Assembly (NCBI GenBank): GCA_018857735.1
Contig: JABMCL010000598.1
Location: forward strand, 275,001-339,000
Direction: 5' to 3'
From: Alviniconcha marisindica
Taxonomy: Eukaryota > Mollusca > Gastropoda > Provannidae
DNA length: 64,000 nt
Shown: in pieces, positions 1 through 12,300 of the stretch
Numbering within the stretch: the first letter of the stretch is position 1
How the letters are laid out: each line of letters begins with the position of its first letter
Program-made: the position numbers and the translations under genes
Notes under the pieces: generated by a model
Database searches by the model: none
What the model saw: the letters and a program-made list of their open reading frames with translations, nothing else
What the model was told of the DNA's origin: nothing

Positions 1-258
1 ACTGACAGAACAAAAGAAACTGAAAGCCGAGAATTGTCTTAAAAAGTCATCTCGGCTAAACTACGGCTACAACGCGCGGGCCGGTACTGTTGAACACAGC
101 AGCAACAACAACAACAACAGCCTGCAAAACTGAATCTCAAAACCGCGGCAAACGTCAGTAATTACTGACTGACATAGTACAGACAGTCGAAAAGCCAGTG
201 CCACTATAACTTGACAAAGTGACACAAACCGGCAAACGCCGTACAAGACGGCCGCTGC
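1..258. other. Upstream flank, no gene seen
   Basis: This stretch contains a short CAACAACAACAACAACAG run near 101 and scattered CpGs, and no open frame of note. I see no splice signal linking it to the gene, so I treat it as upstream flank. Confidence 0.4.
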
Positions 259-311
259 CGGAGTGTGTGTATGTGTCTCGTCTGTGTGTCAGTGTGTCAG
301 TGGTGTGTGTG

Positions 312-373
<62 letters not shown>

Positions 374-375
374 CT

Positions 376-446
<71 letters not shown>

Positions 447-515
447 TGTGTGTGTGTGTGTGTGAGTGTGTGTGAGTGTGTGTATGACAGTGTATGTGTG
501 TGTGTGTGTGTGTCA

Positions 516-608
<93 letters not shown>
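259..608. repeat. Compound (TG)n then (GA)n microsatellite
   Basis: About 275 bp of nearly pure TG dinucleotide, interrupted by GTGAGTG and GTCAGTG variants, switches at about 533 to roughly 75 bp of pure GA. Cys/Val and Glu/Arg reading frames across it are artefacts of the repeat. The long alternating purine-pyrimidine run could adopt Z-DNA and the GA run could form a triplex; both are inference. Confidence 0.97.
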
Positions 609-611
<3 letters not shown>

Positions 612-928
612 AGTTATAATCATAATTGTGCATAATATATGAGACTGAGTCTTTATTGTCTATGAATAACATACTCTTTTTTTTTTTTATCTACTGCATA
701 AATTAACACAACTACGTAAATATACTGACATATATAGTCCCGGCAAAGACTGAACTCAAAGTGACAGTTTTCTGTTATACGAGTCTGTGGGACACACAAA
801 CACACACCGCGCCGGCGGCACTGACACCGGCGAAACTCAGCCAACCTTAACACTGAACTGAATAAAAATAAATTAAAAAAATCAATTTAGATATGACAGA
901 ACAACAAAAACAGGTAGAAACCGGCATC

Positions 929-990
929 ACACACACACACACACACACTCACGGACTCGCGCGCGCGCAGACACACACACACACACACAC
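929..990. repeat. (CA)n microsatellite pair
   Basis: Two CA-dinucleotide blocks flank a GCGCGCGC core near 960. It is a simple repeat without coding potential. Confidence 0.9.
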
Positions 991-1339
991 CGGACATGAC
1001 GAGGGCGGACAGGAGACTCTAGATGCTGTTTTTTGTTTTGTTTTTTTGGCGGGCCGGCGGGGGTGGGGGTGGGCTAATCATCAATGTACTCAGTTTATTG
1101 ATACAGTGTTTTATAATTTTGATAAAGGAAAGGGGCGAAAAAGAAAAACAATTGAAAAGTCTGAGTCATCAAGGTCATGCACACGTACGTCACGCAGCAC
1201 CAGCTTCAGCCGCCGCAGGGAAAAACTACGAAGATCCATAGCTGTCAATCCCTTTAGCCCCAAACAAAATATTCTGACCTAACACTGAACCTATTTATTA
1301 AGGACTTTGTTTCGTTTTGTGAATCGGTTATTTGATGAT

Positions 1340-2563
1340 TAAAAACAATCTACTTTCTGTGTATGTACGCGAACACCTGCTCGGCGTTGCCGAAAACGCC
1401 TGCGTGTTACGAAGCGCAGGAGGTGTCAAGACGCGTTGACGTCACAGGGGTTGGCAAGTCAAATTGGATTTCTCTCCCCTTTACTTCTCGCGTGAGCAAC
1501 AGTCGATGGCGACCCCTTTCCGCGTTCTGAGCGCATGTTCTGTTCTGTTTCGCCTCTGTACTTTGAGCTCTCTACGAGGGATGATGTTTTATAACGGGAA
1601 CAGCCTCCATCTGTGCTAGGCGCATTAGCACAAAATTCGCCCCGCTATGTGTCCCCTTTGCATGTCTATATTTTCAAGTAATGTTGTTTTATAATATAAG
1701 GCTCAAAATAAGGCGTAAGATGAGTCCGCTATGTAGCTGTAACCGCCTCCCATCCGGCGCGAGGAAAAAAATGACTATCAACAATGCGTGCCCAATAATA
1801 TGAGCCTTGTCCTGTAGTTGACGTCAGTGCGAAAGGCCTTTGGCAATCCCGTGCTGTTACTTTAGCCTCCCTCCGCATAATCATTTTCTCGCTTTTTTGC
1901 TTGGTACGACATAATGTTTATGAATAAAATCACAGCATTGCTTTCAGTGACCAATAAGAAAACTTCTACAAGCAACACTTTCACCAAATTTTACACTTTA
2001 TTTTTCGCCAGAAATAAGACACTGCGGGAGGGGATTCTATCGGCTAATTGAAACGGCAGAATTGAAAAGAATGCCCGGGACGCGTCACGACTCGAAAGTG
2101 TGAACCTCCGCTCAGTCGACGGAAAGAAGAAAAGAATTCCGAAGTACCGTTGAATGGATGCGGCGTGCCAAAACAACGCCTATAGACTGTGTTTTGATAC
2201 AGAAGTTCGCAGAGGCCTTCAAAATGTAAAGAAAGCGTTTTGGATGGAACTGTGTGTTACTGCACGATGGAGCACGCCATTGCGCATGAATTCGGTGCCG
2301 AAATCCTCCGATATTCCCGCTTATTGAAGTGTAGCACATAATAGCTCTGTGTATGATAAGACCATGCTGCCAGCCAACTAACTTTACCTTACTTCATCAG
2401 CTGCCTCATCAGGAAACACGTGTGTACATTTGGAGTGACAAACATAACTTGGGGAACGGATTATTTGCTCGTGTTTGGATCCCAATCGAGGTCGTCACAA
2501 GGTTTTCCTTGCTGGGTGTATGCTGTGCATTATGCTAGATAGGTTTGTGTCTTTTACTGACAG
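1340..2563 (+). promoter_or_regulatory. Probable ARID1 promoter / 5' region with two CRE palindromes
   Basis: CpG density rises here relative to the AT-rich introns. Two perfect CRE-type palindromes TGACGTCA occur at 1437-1444 and 1819-1826, both preceded by a T. The region ends about 150 bp before the exon 1 start codon. I see no convincing TATA box. CRE sites bind CREB/ATF bZIP factors (family knowledge). The promoter role is inferred from position and CpG content; the transcription start is not determined. A CAG at 2561-2563 and an AAG|GTGAGT at about 2608 could bound a small non-coding 5' UTR exon, which would place the true promoter further upstream. Confidence 0.5.
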
Positions 2564-2710
2564 ATACGAAGCCCGAAAAATCTTTTGCATCGATCACATG
2601 CTGAAGGGTGAGTGTTTTGTGTAATTAACATGACAGTCACACCAAATTCTTGGGCGCCTTGAAATTTGAACAGTATTTTGTTCATAAACTCAAGCCAGCG
2701 ACCCAACACA

Positions 2711-3373
2711 ATGGAGTCTTTCCAAGATGGTGGACAGCAAAACATTAAGTCGGAGCACAATGAGTATCCTCCACCTATGGAAGGATCGCACATGAACGCC
2801 GAAATGAACAACTTTTCGCAGACATCAGGGGAAGGCTCCATGGGCCCGGAAAGCTTTTCCAAAATGCCAGATGGGATGCATCCGAACCAAATGCAAAATT
2901 ACCCTGGTTACAACAGAGGCAATTACGGCATGGGAGACCAACATGGCGGAATGATGGCTGGCAGTGTTGACTATAATAATCAAAACTCGCAGTTTTCAGG
3001 ACAGTTTTCGCAGACCCCTGTTAGACCATCATACCCTGGCATGCCTAAACCAGGCATGTCTCCAGTACGGCCGGGAATGATGCCTCCAGGTATGGGGATG
3101 ATGCCAGGGTCATACAGTTCCTCCCAGAGAATGATGTCCAGCCAAGGCATGTCTCAAAGTGGACCAACTCCTACACTAAACCAGTTGCTTCAGACCCCAA
3201 ATTCTGGGCAGAGGTTTCCAGCTAATTATGGTGACTTTCCGGGTGGTCAAGGGAAGGGTGGTGAGATTGGTGGATCATCATATGCCATGCCTCAGCAAGG
3301 GTGGAATGGAAATCCACGCTCCATGGGGTCATACCCCCAGGGATCCATGCCTGGGACAGCATACAGAAGTCAG
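2711..3373 (+). CDS. ARID1 (osa): ARID1 exon 1 (start codon, residues 1-221)
   Basis: The start is the ATG at 2711, in an ACAATGG context (A at -3, G at +4). An in-frame TGA at 2660-2662 bounds the frame and there is no earlier in-frame ATG, so this start is well supported. The peptide begins [10 protein letters not shown] and is rich in Met, Pro, Gly, Gln, Asn and Ser, as expected of the disordered ARID1 N-terminus. Near residue 155 it carries [11 protein letters not shown], matching the TPTLNQLL motif of vertebrate ARID1A/B N-termini. The exon ends TCAG|GTAAAC in phase 0, 663 nt. The frame runs on to a stop at 3410-3412, so intron retention would give a truncated product. Confidence 0.9.
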
Positions 3374-6300
3374 GTAAACACTACAAATATGCATGGTTCC
3401 TGTCAGTCATAAATTGCATCCCCCCCCCCCCCATGTGCTCCACCACACACACAGACTGCATGCATGTTGGTATGTTTATAGTTGTGTCTAATTCTGAGGA
3501 CTGTTCTCTATCTTCCAACAGTGTGTATCCCAGGAGTTCCATCCTCGCTGTAATTTGCATGGAGCCTCTTTGGAAGTACAATTGATGAACTCCCTTGCAA
3601 TCGCTTAGGTTGTATTGTTCATGTGGGTCATTGTTTGCATCATAGTCATACATATTGCTTGCATCTTTGAGGCTTATCTTCTCAGTGTTTATAATCTCTG
3701 TTTATAATTGGTATCTGTAGGCCAGTTTGGCTTAGTGTAAGATGTTGAGTGGGTAAGCAGGAGGACCTCTGTTCAGCTTTGTCTGTCCTCTCTTTTCAAA
3801 AGTTGTGGTTTATTGACAGTGTCTTTGTGATTTTGGCCCTCATGATTAATGAAGCATAAAAATGAGTCATTGCTGCCCATCTGAAAATTCACCTCTTGTG
3901 TAGTGTTGTAACCTCTTTCCCCATCTGGGATCTTAGTCCCCGCCAGTGTCTCTTTGGAGACAGCTTGGCATTAAACAAAGTTAACCAACTAATCAGTATG
4001 TGAAACCAATACCTTGCATGTTAACATATGTATCCCTGTGCAGTTGTACTCTTGTATTATGCAGCCAGATACTTCAGTTTTAGCCATTACTTTAACTTAT
4101 AATAGTCACAATATTAATTGTTCTGTTTGGTGTTGTGTCACTTCCATCTGTTTCCAGCCTGCCTCAAGCAAATTTGTGTGTGTGTAGTGGGGGGGGGGGG
4201 GGGGGGGATGTTTGATGACAAATTTGTGCATATTAGTATCGTGTGCTTTTATGTCTGTTGCTTTTATGTTGTGCTTGAATTTCAATGCATGTGCCTAGGA
4301 CTCATTTGAGAAAGGGTGCTCTAAGACCCCACTATTATTATAATTATCATTTATGCATTCATTGTATAATTTATAAAATGACAAATTTGCAAAGTTCCCT
4401 GATGACTCCTTGTTCCATTTTGTTGGTTTTCTTCTTCCTACGTTCAAACGCAGTTCAAGTACAGGGACAGGGTTTGCCTTGGTCGCCTTTCAGGCGTGGG
4501 AATTGTCTTCAAAAACACACATTTTCTTGGCGGTGAAACTGACCTTCATGGGAGGGGGAAATTGTGTGGGGAAGAGAATTTGGGGGGGGGGGGGTTCAGT
4601 AAAAAGGAAGCACCGGTTTTAGCTCTACACTGAATACCCGCAAAGCATCCAGTGTGCATTCACACGTGTCTGTTGCCTGACTTGGTCACTTTAACTGTGA
4701 CTGTGGCTGGCTGTTACTTTCACAGGCAGGCATTAGCACTGATTGCAGTCAGTCCTACACGCTTCTGTGCCATGTTTCTGCAAAGAAAAATGCAAATGTG
4801 GACATTTGAGAAATTCACCATGTTTGTTGCTGGAGTTGTGGACTGGCGAAAACTTCAGTGACATGGCTGTGCCAAAAAGTGGAAGTGGTATCAGTTGAGG
4901 TGGAAGTGAGTTTGTGATGTGAAGAAAGACTGCATTGGTACACAGTTTCTTGCCAGCTACCTCCCCCCCCCCCCCCATAAAAATGACCCCAGAATAAACT
5001 TCAATTGCTTAGACTGATCGTTTGGGGGGGAGGGGGGGTGCCCTCGAACCCACTCTAGTTTTCAGAGTTTTTCTTTTGAAGCAATTCCCACGCCTGGTCT
5101 TTGTTACCTTGTCTTACTGGCTTAAGTCTTAGTTTTTGTTATAGTACAGTGGACAGAGATCAGTTCTTAGTGAATTTGTTGGACTTTTGTTTCTTGGGTT
5201 GTTTACTTGTTAAAGAAGAATTTCTCTCACCTGTTCTCTGCTGTTTTTTATACAGAGGACCACCCAAGATTGGGTAATAGTGGTCTTAGAAGAGGGATGG
5301 TCCTCATTTACACGTAATTCAGATAAATCGATCTAGAGGGCTGGTGTCTCATTGGGATGGTCTTTAATCAGGGTTCCACAGTGTTGGACTAACTCACAGC
5401 AAAAATTTGCACTAGTACTTAGCAAGTCAAAATTTCTTTCTGTACTCCACAGTTTTTAAGAAGGGTCTCATTCAGACATTCTCGCAAGACTGGGAAGTTG
5501 CAGATCTAGATACAGAGCCTCCATTAGACTGTTGAGACTATCAGTATATCGTACTGGCAATAAAAAATGTTTTGGTACTAACCGTCAGTCAGTACAGTCA
5601 ACATTACATAGGCCTAATAATTTATTGACCTGGTTGGTGCTGGGCAAAACAAAAACAAAAAACTAAAACCTATACAGTATACTTCATTGCGCCATCAGAG
5701 CTTGACATTAACTTTATTTGCTACCTGTCATTCCCTCTATAGGGCAAGTAGAGGAAATGTCACCTTGCCCAGCATTATTTTTTGGTTGCCTAAACTTTTC
5801 ACTATAGGCATTAAGACACCAAAACAAACTAACAGCAAAGTAAAAGAACTCCACAGTTTTATGTCTGCTCTGGAAATTCATGCAATCTACTGTGGTAATT
5901 TGCATTTATTTGGTGTTCACATATTGTCAACTTTTGGGTCTCACTAACTGTTTAAAATGTTAAAAGTTATTCATCCGCAGAGACTGAGAGAGCAAAGTTT
6001 TCCAATGCCATGTACCTTTCATATGCCTGATATGGCATCTAAAACAACTTGCAGCTGACTGTTCAAGCTCTGAATATAGATCCTATATATATTATATATC
6101 AAAGCCAAACAGAATGAAGTGGGATTGTCTTTGAGAAAAAACAAATTGTACTCAGTCATGTTCCATGTAGTTTGATGTAGTTCTCCTGATTTTGCAGAAA
6201 CAGTTATTTTAACCTGGTGTCAAGTAATGAATTGCACCTTGTGGAGTTATGCTGAACAAATCAACACCATACAATTGGATATCTGTCTGGACACAAATGG

Positions 6301-9300
6301 GAAAAAAATACACATAAATAAATAATAGCAAGACTGTGTACTGTAATGTATGTCACTACCACACAAAAATGAACCAGGCTGACTTCAAAAGAGTTGCCTC
6401 CTTTCTTAACAGTAAAGCAGCCAATCACAACACTTGTTCTTTGTAATGGTGATAAAAACAAATGCTCAAGGTGTAACTATGGATTTGTGCTGTCGATGTT
6501 TAAAAGTGTGAAAAAACTAAAGAAGTTTGATGCATTAAAAGGAGAGAAGGGTGGGGAAAGGGAGAAAGAGAGACTTGCAACTGGAGAAAGAAAGAAAATC
6601 ACCTGCCCGGTCAAGCAACTTCACCATCAAGATGGGTTGCATGACAAGGGGGGCTATCTTCCCTGGGCAGTCCTTAATATTGAGCCCAGGCCATATTGAT
6701 GCAGTTACGGAGTTAGATCTATCTAGAATAAAACTATTAAAAGCAGCGCTGGAAAAATAATGCAGCAAAGGTGATTTGTAGAAATGGGACAGTCCAGTAT
6801 TTTGCAGTCAGCACTCCTAGTTTGGGACCTCTGAAATTGAATGGGGGCGGGGGAAGGTGCTGGCATTGAAATTTAGTATCTGTACAATTTATTAGTTTTC
6901 ACTTCTAGCATGTGACACATACAGGGTCTGGTGAGTGTTGTTCATTTTGCTTGCTGATTAACACCGGAAGTAATCTTGTTTAGCTGAATTTCCACTTGTT
7001 TTGGGACCCAGGGTACTGAGTATCTCCAGCAAGTTGCACAGAACGCTTACTTTAAGCTGGTATGTGGTACCAGAAACTTTATTTTTTACTAGTAGAAAGT
7101 CAAGGGAACATTTACTGGTGAAAACTGTCAGTCTAGTGGAGACTGAGATACACATTGAACTAGTGTCGCCAAAATTTGACAACTGACACCAGGGTAATGT
7201 TATCGTAGTGGGTTGTTATGCCTTGTACACTGCAGCTGCACTGCTGTATCTTTGGAACTGCTTCACTACCCAGATGATCTGTTATACTGGTACATCAGCA
7301 ATCTCCACATGATTTAGCCACATCAGTTACATTTCTTCAAGTGTGACACAGCATGAATTTAAAACTGGTTGTGTAGTTATGGTAGTAATAAGTAGTAGTA
7401 TAGTTCACATTCATCATTTGCCATTGGAATTCATTTGATCAATGTTTATGATCCAAACACAGTTGGAATCTGCTTAGTTCTGGAATTGAGCAGCTCAAAG
7501 TGAGAATTCCTGAATTGAGTTGTTCATTATACATCATTTATACGAAGAATAAAGACATGTTTGGGACATAAGAAAATCATTTTTTGCATCACAGTAATTT
7601 TTATTGACAGAACGAAATGGATATGACAAGTTGAAAATGAGCAGTTTTTACCTGGCGACACCAGTGTTAACTAGCACTGCAGTGAGGCTTGACCTACCTA
7701 CTGGTACAACATCACTATTGTGTAGTGTGCATATGATTCATCTTGAAATAGTTCAAGGTTGAAGAGACTGGTTCACTGTGAGTGTGAGGGTTCCTGTAGG
7801 CTTTTGATTTTGGCATGTAGTGTTTTTGTTTTTAAAAGAGTGTGATTGGCATGGATCAACAGTGTCACTCTTGATGATGCATCATGACTAACGCTTGGTA
7901 AGCTATGTTAAGGATGCATCAGAACAGTGTGTACCACCAATCACAATGACAGGGACTTAAGAGTTTTGCTTCATTTAAAGTATTAGTGTGCCTTGGTTAC
8001 ACTACAGTCATTGTCACCATTGAAAATATAATAATCTGGGCACAGTAAGCAGGGTATGACAATAAGGACTGCCCGACTGCCCGGGACAGGTAACTTACTC
8101 GGTCGGGCAGGTGAAGATCTCAGTGGCCTGCCCGACCGGGCAAGTTGCTATCAGTTTTTTTTCTATTTTATTGACAGTATCATATAATATTTCAATTCAA
8201 GCACCAGATTTTGTGTCACTGTGGCAGTTTTTGTTTTGCGGTTCCACAATCGCAACATCAGTTTCCTTTCACATCATCAAACTGACCGACTTCAGTGTCG
8301 TCGCATGCGATTGGCTTGCCAGTGCAGTTAAGCCAATCAGAAGCTAGCCCTCTTTACTCATGGCGAAGCATGGCTTGCACTCAGTTAGCTTTGGTGTGAG
8401 CTTTTTAAAAGTAGCATTGGAGGAAGTGGGGGGTGGGGAGATGAAATCAAAAATAAGTTTGAAAAGCTAAAAGCTAACAGATCCCAGTCAAAAGAGAGGA
8501 AGTTTGTTCCCAAGTGCAGACGAAAGAATTTGCTTGGGGTGTTTGGAATGATGACATCGGCCACAACTATGCCAGTACTAGTGGAAATTTTAAAGCAATT
8601 TCTTCATCTTCTCTTTCTTTTGGGGGAGGGATAGGGGGCAAGGGGAGAAGGGGTGGTGTCAGATCCAAAGTGTAATCAGTGAGCATTTACAAAAAAAAGC
8701 TAACTGTGGCCGCTAAAAGGTTTAAATGAGTAATCATGTTCTGATTGGGAAATTCCATTCAGCAAAGGGACATTACTCCCGACTCGCGATCTTGTTTTAT
8801 CCTGGAAATAGGGAATCAATTGACCTTAAAAAACAAAACAAAAAACTTTTGCATTCTTAAATAATAGGTAATGAAGGCAGCAATAAACTAGCATAAATCT
8901 GAATCCTTCATTAACATAGAAAATAAAGAAATGTATCTGGTGCAGGTTTGGCACAGTTCCTTGTGTTAAAAAATACAACCACTGATCCAAGCTGCCGGGG
9001 CTATGTTGGGTCATGGCTTGGGGCATGCATGGCAGTTTGGGTCATTAATATTAACAATAATTACAATTCTGAAATTAGAACTGTTACAGTGTTAGAATGA
9101 AATGAACAGTAGCTGCCTGTTGGCTTCCACAGAAGTCATGACACATGACAGACTGAGGCAGAGTTATGCTCAGTCACATTGTGTATTGTAATGATGATTC
9201 ATTGCTGATGCATTTGTACTGAGACAGGTACCACTGTAGATTTATTTTATTTTATAAGCTTGAGTACTTTACTGAATTTTATCTCTTTCAAGCATGGAAC

Positions 9301-12300
9301 CAGGCGATTAACAAAGTTACAAATTTATGTAACTTTGTGGGGAAGTTTTAGAGTCTCCTTAGTACTTTTATCACACTTTCTACCCTTCCAAAAAATTCAT
9401 CTGACAAACATATCGCCTATTTTGATCAAAATGGTTGATTTTAAGAATTTGCAATGGGCAACTAGTTTTGCTACTCGGGCAAGTAGAAAATTCATCTACT
9501 TGCCCTACAGGGCAAGTGGAAAAAAAGTTATTGTCATACCCTGGTAAGAATATTAGACTAGGGTACTCTTATACAGAAAATAGAGATTACATTGTTTAGC
9601 TGCCCCATTCTCATCTGAGAAATACAGTTGCTGTAAACTGTTACAGCTGTGTCAAACACAACCACAACAGTTTACAGCACTTAAACTGTTGTGGTGACAT
9701 TGCTCAGCTTAAATGTGGCAAAGAGATGTTTAAGTTTGGTACTATACTACCAAGTGGTCTGGGCAGCACAACAGCTGCCCAACTGGACCCAGGGTGCCCT
9801 GACTGGTTTCTAAATGGACTGGGTCAAACTGTCTCAGGTGAGGCAAGTCTCCCAGCTTTTTTGTTGACCCAGCAACCCTTCCAGGTGCACTTTTTTTTCT
9901 TTCCATTCATCATTTGCCTACTTTTCCTCTGCCTCTGGCCAGCTTCCTGTTGGAGCCATGGAAATGGTAAACTGACTTGGGGGTGGAGGTGGTCACAGGT
10001 GACCAGCATTGTCACTACACTGTTAGCTGTTACACCTGTCTGTCTCAGTGTTGTAGCCACCCCAGCTTGCCAGTGTGGTCACCCTCCTCTTCTTTCCGGC
10101 TCCCACTTTTGCCTCTAGAAGTTAATGGTCATAAATAACTATTTAAAAAGAAAAGGGGGTTGCTAGTCAGTCTTACTGTTGGTGTTAGTCCAAGTTGGTC
10201 ACCAACACTGTTCCTGATAACGCACAGCTGTGGGTCATTTATGCACAGATTTCAATTTTGACGCACAGTATCGAGATCCGTGTGTCATCTTGGCGCACAT
10301 TTTCAAAACGATCAATAGTTGACGATCATTTAATGCATCAATGAAACCAGATCAGCAAAGTTCAGAACGCATAACTCTGCTTGCCTAACCACATTCCTGT
10401 TTACAATGCTGATTGGTTTAAATATTACTTCTGGCATTTGTATTTTAAAGCTGATTGGTCGAAAATTCACTTCTTTTCTGTGCTGTCGCTTCCTCAGTTC
10501 CTGTTGATACCTTTGTTTTCACTTTGGCTGAAAACATGTTGTTTTTACCTGGCTTACAGTACACATGTGAAGGTGTGTGTGGCAATGAAGTCTGATGCCA
10601 ATAATATTGAGAGAGGGGTATTAAAGCAGCTGAAAAAGATCTTGGCTCAACCATAGTTCATAGTTGATAGCATACATTCCACTGGTGCAACTGTAGTCCA
10701 TAGTGTAGCATATGTTCCACTGGTGCAACTGTAGTCCCACTGGTGCAACTGTAGTTGGTAGTGTTAAGTGTGACTGAACTTTGGCAGAGGTGGAGACTAA
10801 AATTATGGCCTCCCTCATTTCTACTACTACCTGGTTGCAAAATGGATCTTACAATTCCACAGTGTTCTACTCTTTGCCATGGCAGCCAAATAAATTACTT
10901 TTGTACTTGTTTACTTCACTGTCATGTCACACTGATGTGCTGGTTTTCATAGGAACAACCACAAACAAAACTGAGGCTGTTTCATGGAGAAGGAAGCAGA
11001 ATAAAATGGTAACTGTTGCAAAAATGGTCATTAGACATTACATTTGATTATTTGATTACCAGATTGAAGCAAAAATCACTGTGGAATTTTGAGAATGTGA
11101 GATCTGGGCCATTTTGTGACCAAGAGCTGGCCAAATCTACAGTAAAAACAAATGAGGGAGGCTGTGATCTCCACCTTTGACTGATTTTTTTTCCTGCTGT
11201 TACACATTTAAGAGAATGAACATTTATAAGATAAAATGACTTGACTGGAGAAAAAATGTATCATGTACTAAATGAGTGTAAGAGTAAAGCATTTGTGGTG
11301 TGTAAACAACTCCAAAAAAAGTTGCTACTGGTACTTCAGTGTGTGACCCCCAGTTTAGGCTGTTTCAGTGTTTGACCCTTAGATTTCTGGACAGGGGGTC
11401 ATTGTGACCCTCAGTTAAAATTTCTTCTGGAAATGCTGCACCAAGCAAAGAAATGAAAATTTGAAAATGTTAGTACTAGTAGTGGTAGGTAGGTCCAGCC
11501 TAATTTTGAAACAGACAATCCAATCCATTAATATCATCATATCATTTTTAATGGCTCACACTGTCACAGGACTTTTAACCATTTGCTTGCTAATAATAGT
11601 AATATCATATTAAATAAAATCACGAGGCAGATGTCCGATATCGCTACATTTAGGTGTCATGTAAAATTTTCAAAATGCCCTATTTGTATACCTGTAACAT
11701 ACAAATTCTCATTCACTCATACCTACAACTTTGTTACTGACTGACTGCACTACAAACATTAAACATACAGTGATTTAAATCTACAATGCCAGAAATGCTA
11801 AAATCTCTAAAAGAACTGTGAGGTAAAGTTTACATTTATAAATTATGTTGCTTGGCTAGACAAATTTTTATGAGATAAAGAACATGAATGTGGTGATGAT
11901 TAACAAAGTAACATAGACTTGCACCTCTTGACATGTAGATTTCTGATGTAATGTGATTACCAGATTGGTTTATTTTTTCAACATTTGTTACAAAAATAAC
12001 TGCTGAAACTAGTGAAAGGTGAACAGTGTTATTTTGCTAGTCATCTGTGCGTAAAATGTCTTAAGTGATTAACAAATATGCAAGATCCTCTGAAACATCT
12101 GTAGTGTTACTGTTATATGAAGATGTAACTTTTTTCTTTTCTTTTCATGTTGTCTTTGCCATTGAGAATCAAAATGTATTGCTTGACATTTCAGTATCTT
12201 TATTTTTCTCCTCCAGTGTGTGCCTGTGATGTTTTCTTTTTTACTCTCTGTCTAGATCTACGACTCCTAGTCCTGTGTCTTATTTTTTTATTTTTAGGTG

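Noticed and set aside
265..635. Cys/Val-repeat and Glu/Arg-repeat frames
   Set aside because: Translations of pure (TG)n and (GA)n.
2666..2710. Upstream extension of the exon 1 frame
   Set aside because: The extension begins at TTG, not ATG, and an in-frame TGA lies at 2660-2662; the ATG at 2711 has a good context.
9726..10118. 130-codon frame in intron 1
   Set aside because: Low-complexity hydrophobic translation of T-rich sequence; no homolog recognised and no supporting signals.
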